DNA of 64,000 nt, from contig JAUCBJ010007556.1 in assembly GCA_032718475.1 (NCBI GenBank), positions 1-64,000 on the forward strand, read 5' to 3'. This document shows positions 61,426 through 64,000 of the stretch, piece after piece. The stretch's first letter is position 1. Every line of letters starts with the position of its first letter. The notes under the pieces are model-generated. The model was not told where the DNA came from. It saw only the letters and a list, made by a program, of their open reading frames with translations, and made no database searches. The position numbers were made by a program, and so were the translations under genes. Source of the DNA: Nemertoderma westbladi. Its lineage: Eukaryota; Xenacoelomorpha; Nemertodermatida; Nemertodermatidae.

Positions 61426-62027
61426 GGGGTTTTATGTGTACTGATATGAATAGGCATATTACATTACTGTAACTTAATCAAAATGCGTCGGATTTTCGAA
61501 AGTTTTTACGTTATACTACAAATGCTATCCTATAGTGAAATAATTCATCACCGCTCCATGAAAACAGTAAGTAAGACTGTTTTCACCAATCGAAATACAA
61601 ACTTATTTACAAATACTTCTAAATCTACTGGTAGGGCCTAAAATATAAAATAATCACTATCGAATTATTGCATACTTAATATTGCAGGTACGGCGTAAAT
61701 ACAATCTATCATACATACAAAATACAAATTTACCAATCAACTTTAGTGCATAAAATACAAAAAAAGGCTTTCGGTTATCAAGATAAACAAATTAAACAAA
61801 TCAGAACAAAATAAATCAAAACAAATCGAACAAATAATTTCAAATCTTTCAATAAGTTTTATATATTGTAAATATACATAATAAATTCACTAAATTAAAT
61901 CAGTCCAAATATAAAATAAACATAATGCGCTAATAATCTTTCAAATAAATCCCAAAGTGTCCTCCTGACAATCTTAAAAGTTCGTCCTGCTGGTCTGGAT
62001 ATATTCTCCTGAGCACTAATTGCTAAC

Positions 62028-62047
62028 GGTAGGCTCGCAAGCCTTCC
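62028..62047. repeat. 20-bp palindromic insert, copy 2
   Basis: GGTAGGCTCGCAAGCCTTCC, one base different from copy 1, in non-coding sequence below the zinc-knuckle ORF. Confidence 0.8.
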
Positions 62048-62167
62048 TTCTCTATCTCGCTCCTCCAAACCCAATTTCCAATATAAATACTCAAATATAA
62101 AGTGTCCAAATATAATATCCCAATATAAAGTGTCCAAATATAATATCCCAATATAAACATCCAAATC

Positions 62168-62187
62168 GGTAGGCTCGCAAGCCTTCC
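62168..62187. repeat. 20-bp palindromic insert, copy 3
   Basis: GGTAGGCTCGCAAGCCTTCC, identical to copy 2 and 140 bp from it, just beyond the stop of the zinc-knuckle ORF. Confidence 0.8.
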
Positions 62188-62202
62188 TTTCTTCTCGCTT
62201 TT

Positions 62203-63763
62203 CTATTCCTTGGCCGAACGGGCTCGTCCACACCCTCTAGTACGACTGGGTGGTGGTCGAGGTCGAACTGGACTCGGACTTCGGTGTCGAGTTGTCGGTG
62301 GTTCCAAAACGCTAGGAAATGGGACGACGGGAGTTTCGCACATCCATTGTGCGCTCAGTCCTCTAAATCCTCGTCCGATTCCAATCGTCGGCTTAACATC
62401 GGATCGAGTTTCTACAATGCTGGGAGGAAGTCGAAGGGGTGGGACTGTTCCGTCCGTTGACACCTCGCTCTCTGATGTCGTTTGAATCCTAATGGGTTCC
62501 GGCAAAGCGTATCCTGTCCCTCCGCGTGGTTCTCTAGCAAGGGAAACCGTGCCCCGAGTCATCCGGATTTGCGACTTCGATGTCATCCTCTCGGCGACAT
62601 TTACTACTTTCTTTATCTCTTGTCCGGCCTTTTGGGCTCTAAGTATACGAAGTTGCGGATCATCCTGTGGGTGACGCGTCTTTTGAGCTAACGGCGTGGC
62701 CTTGAAGCCAGTCTCACGCAAAACGTCGGTCTCGTCTAGAATGCACGAGGTTACTCGTTTGTGATAAAATGCGCTCCTGTATGCCCAAGCTATCGAATGC
62801 CAGGCTCCTCGATTCCGCTGTTCAACTCGCAATTTGTCGAATTCCCCGGCGGTAATCTTGTTCACCACAGTTTGAAAGTTCCAAGTATTCTTGTTGTCAG
62901 GGTGTACCTGTAGAAAGTAGTCCCGCACAACTTTAAATCCGCTATCCAGTGGCAATATATCCAGCACCTCCAAAAGTTCGTCGTATTGAGGCATAGCCGA
63001 CACGTATCCTTCCTTCGACATTATGAGAGGGTTTACGGCCCAAAATCCTAAGTGTGCTCTCATAGGGAAACGGCGTCGCTGCGTTGATACATGCTCGTCT
63101 GCTAGATTCTCCCAATGGTCGAATAGCTGTCGAACGATTTTAACTGACATATGCTCATAGGGGACGTCTCTAAGTTGACATTCGGATGCCCTATGGCCTT
63201 TAATATTACAATACGTGCACTGCGCCACGAAACGCCAGCAAGTGCAGAAAGTGTGCAAACGCTGATCCCCGCACCAGTTGCATACCAAGTCCGGTAGAGA
63301 TATGTGTTTCGCTCCGCATTTCTTTGCGTGGTGGCCAGTTGCCCCGCATCTGCCACAAATAGTGTTGGCAGGGTACCAAACTCGCTCATAGATAAGATCT
63401 CCGATGGGGCGAGCGCTATCGTCCACGTGATAATTCTCATCATCCGGGTCAGTCGGTATGTTCGTCTCCGTGGGTTGTACACAAACCATGGCATCGCTTT
63501 TCTCCAACTCGCATATTTCAGTTCGCGTCTTCCTTGGAAGGTTCTCCTCTATTTCTATGAGTTGCCGCAACGGTTCGTCTATTATCGCCAACTCGGTCGG
63601 ATCCACATCGTCGTGATGGGCGGTAGGCTCGCGAGCCTTCCAGGATCCTTCCGGGCCTTTGAATTCCGCGTGGCATTCCTCGTCATAGGGTACTAACGTT
63701 AACATCGACGGTCTGTCGACGTTAGGCTTCCCGCGTGAGTGAGATAGACGTCCCTGAAAACGC
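62203..63763 (-). CDS. Zinc-knuckle (CCHC) protein, Gag-like or captured host gene
   Basis: 500-codon ORF from the ATG at 63,705, but open without ATG from about 63,763. Two CCHC zinc knuckles (CX2CX4HX4C) are present: CGRCGATGHHAKKC at about residues 115-128 and CTYCNIKGHRASEC at about 162-175, with extra Cys/His between them (CNWCGDQRLHTFC). A globular segment follows (about 190-330) and then a basic, proline-rich tail ending in RPRPPPSRTRGCGRARSAKE. CCHC knuckles bind single-stranded nucleic acid. They are typical of retroelement Gag proteins and also occur in host CNBP-like proteins. No protease or polymerase follows. It sits upstream of, and on the same strand as, the LTR-like element, with which it may share ancestry. 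Confidence 0.6.
63622..63641. repeat. 20-bp palindromic insert, copy 4
   Basis: GGTAGGCTCGCGAGCCTTCC, identical to copy 1. It lies inside the zinc-knuckle ORF, where it reads as WKAREPT, a different frame from copy 1. Confidence 0.8.
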
Positions 63764-64000
63764 TAAGTCCCGCTCCCGTGAAAACTTCGCAGTGCGCATT
63801 GGTGTTATAAAAGGGTTGGAGAAATCGTCGGAATACATCAGTATGCGTCCTTCCTCCATCGTAAAAGGTATGTCCTTCACCGAGACATAACGGATGTCGC
63901 TTTAAAGTCCTAGACACTACATCGGCGATGAAGCAAACGTTGACCGAAAATTCTATCGCCAAGTAGTATTGTAAGATTATTTGCGGAGGTGAAGTAATCG
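63699..64000 (-). CDS. ORF running off the window edge, overlapping the zinc-knuckle ORF
   Basis: The minus-strand frame is open from the window end down to a TGA/TAA region at 63,699 and contains VNVCFIADVVSRTLKRHPLC, FYDGGRTHTDVFRRFLQPFY and CEVFTGAGLSVFRDV. I do not recognise it. It overlaps the zinc-knuckle frame by about 65 bp, with the second frame shifted by -1. The overlap could reflect programmed frameshifting, a one-base deletion, or an intron ending at the TTTTCAG near 63,750. The start lies outside the window. Confidence 0.4.
   Translation of the reverse strand, partial: ITSPPQIILQYYLAIEFSVNVCFIADVVSRTLKRHPLCLGEGHTFYDGGRTHTDVFRRFLQPFYNTNAHCEVFTGAGLSVFRDVYLTHAGSLTSTDRRC

Larger units (their letters stand above)
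61051..62202. other. Flank between LTR-like repeat and zinc-knuckle ORF
   Basis: No gene was recognised. The stretch includes a tRNA-like segment (61,340-61,425), AT-rich sequence, and a small tandem repeat of ATATAAAGTGTCCAAATATA with TATCCCA at 62,090-62,160. Two copies of a 20-bp palindromic insert lie at 62,028 and 62,168. Confidence 0.5.

Overview
The window reads as nuclear DNA of an animal, most likely a marine invertebrate. Three host proteins are recognisable by family and are metazoan in character: a CDKL5-type kinase with GT-AG spliced exons, Mediator subunit 29, and a SLC35D nucleotide-sugar transporter. They sit in AT-rich sequence crowded with LINEs, inverted-repeat DNA transposons, tRNA-like short elements, long G or C runs and two very large tandem arrays. 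The short palindromes TACCGGTA and TAGGCCTA recur throughout. I cannot name the phylum from sequence alone.

Layout: 1-1.1 kb has no recognised gene. 1.1-9.24 kb is satellite A (21-bp unit with 17-bp variants). 10.69-11.26 kb holds the first two coding exons of a CDKL5-like kinase on the minus strand, so satellite A lies downstream of them, probably inside an intron. 12.4-13.1 kb has repeat fragments including a decayed LINE tail. 14.04-15.49 kb is a LINE reverse transcriptase on the plus strand. 15.84-19.01 kb is a transposon with about 410-bp inverted arms around a minisatellite. 19.14-23.57 kb is a second LINE (minus strand) split by a 2.5-kb DNA transposon at 20,678-23,210. 25.83-27.23 kb encodes a predicted four-helix membrane protein with a ubiquitin-like N-terminus and a tail made by a 21-bp minisatellite. 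29.11-30.04 kb is an intronless SLC35D transporter. 31.94-46.54 kb is satellite B (35-bp unit), interrupted once by a tRNA-like element with a 13-bp target-site duplication. 50.25-52.74 kb is a third inverted-repeat transposon. 54.19-54.86 kb is MED29, single exon, with an apparent one-base frame break. 55.34-61.05 kb has two 1.5-1.76-kb direct repeats resembling LTRs around a coiled-coil ORF. 61.9-64.0 kb contains a zinc-knuckle ORF that runs off the window edge.

The host genes look unrelated housekeeping loci and do not form a functional cluster. The repeats are layered: one LINE contains a transposon that contains a smaller inverted-repeat element, and two transposons share CAGT-type ends and 5-bp target duplications. 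The less ordinary items are the satellite-bearing foldback element, the LTR-like element that lacks a visible polymerase, a 20-bp palindromic insert found four times between 57.4 and 63.7 kb in different reading frames, and the membrane protein with an expanding coding minisatellite.
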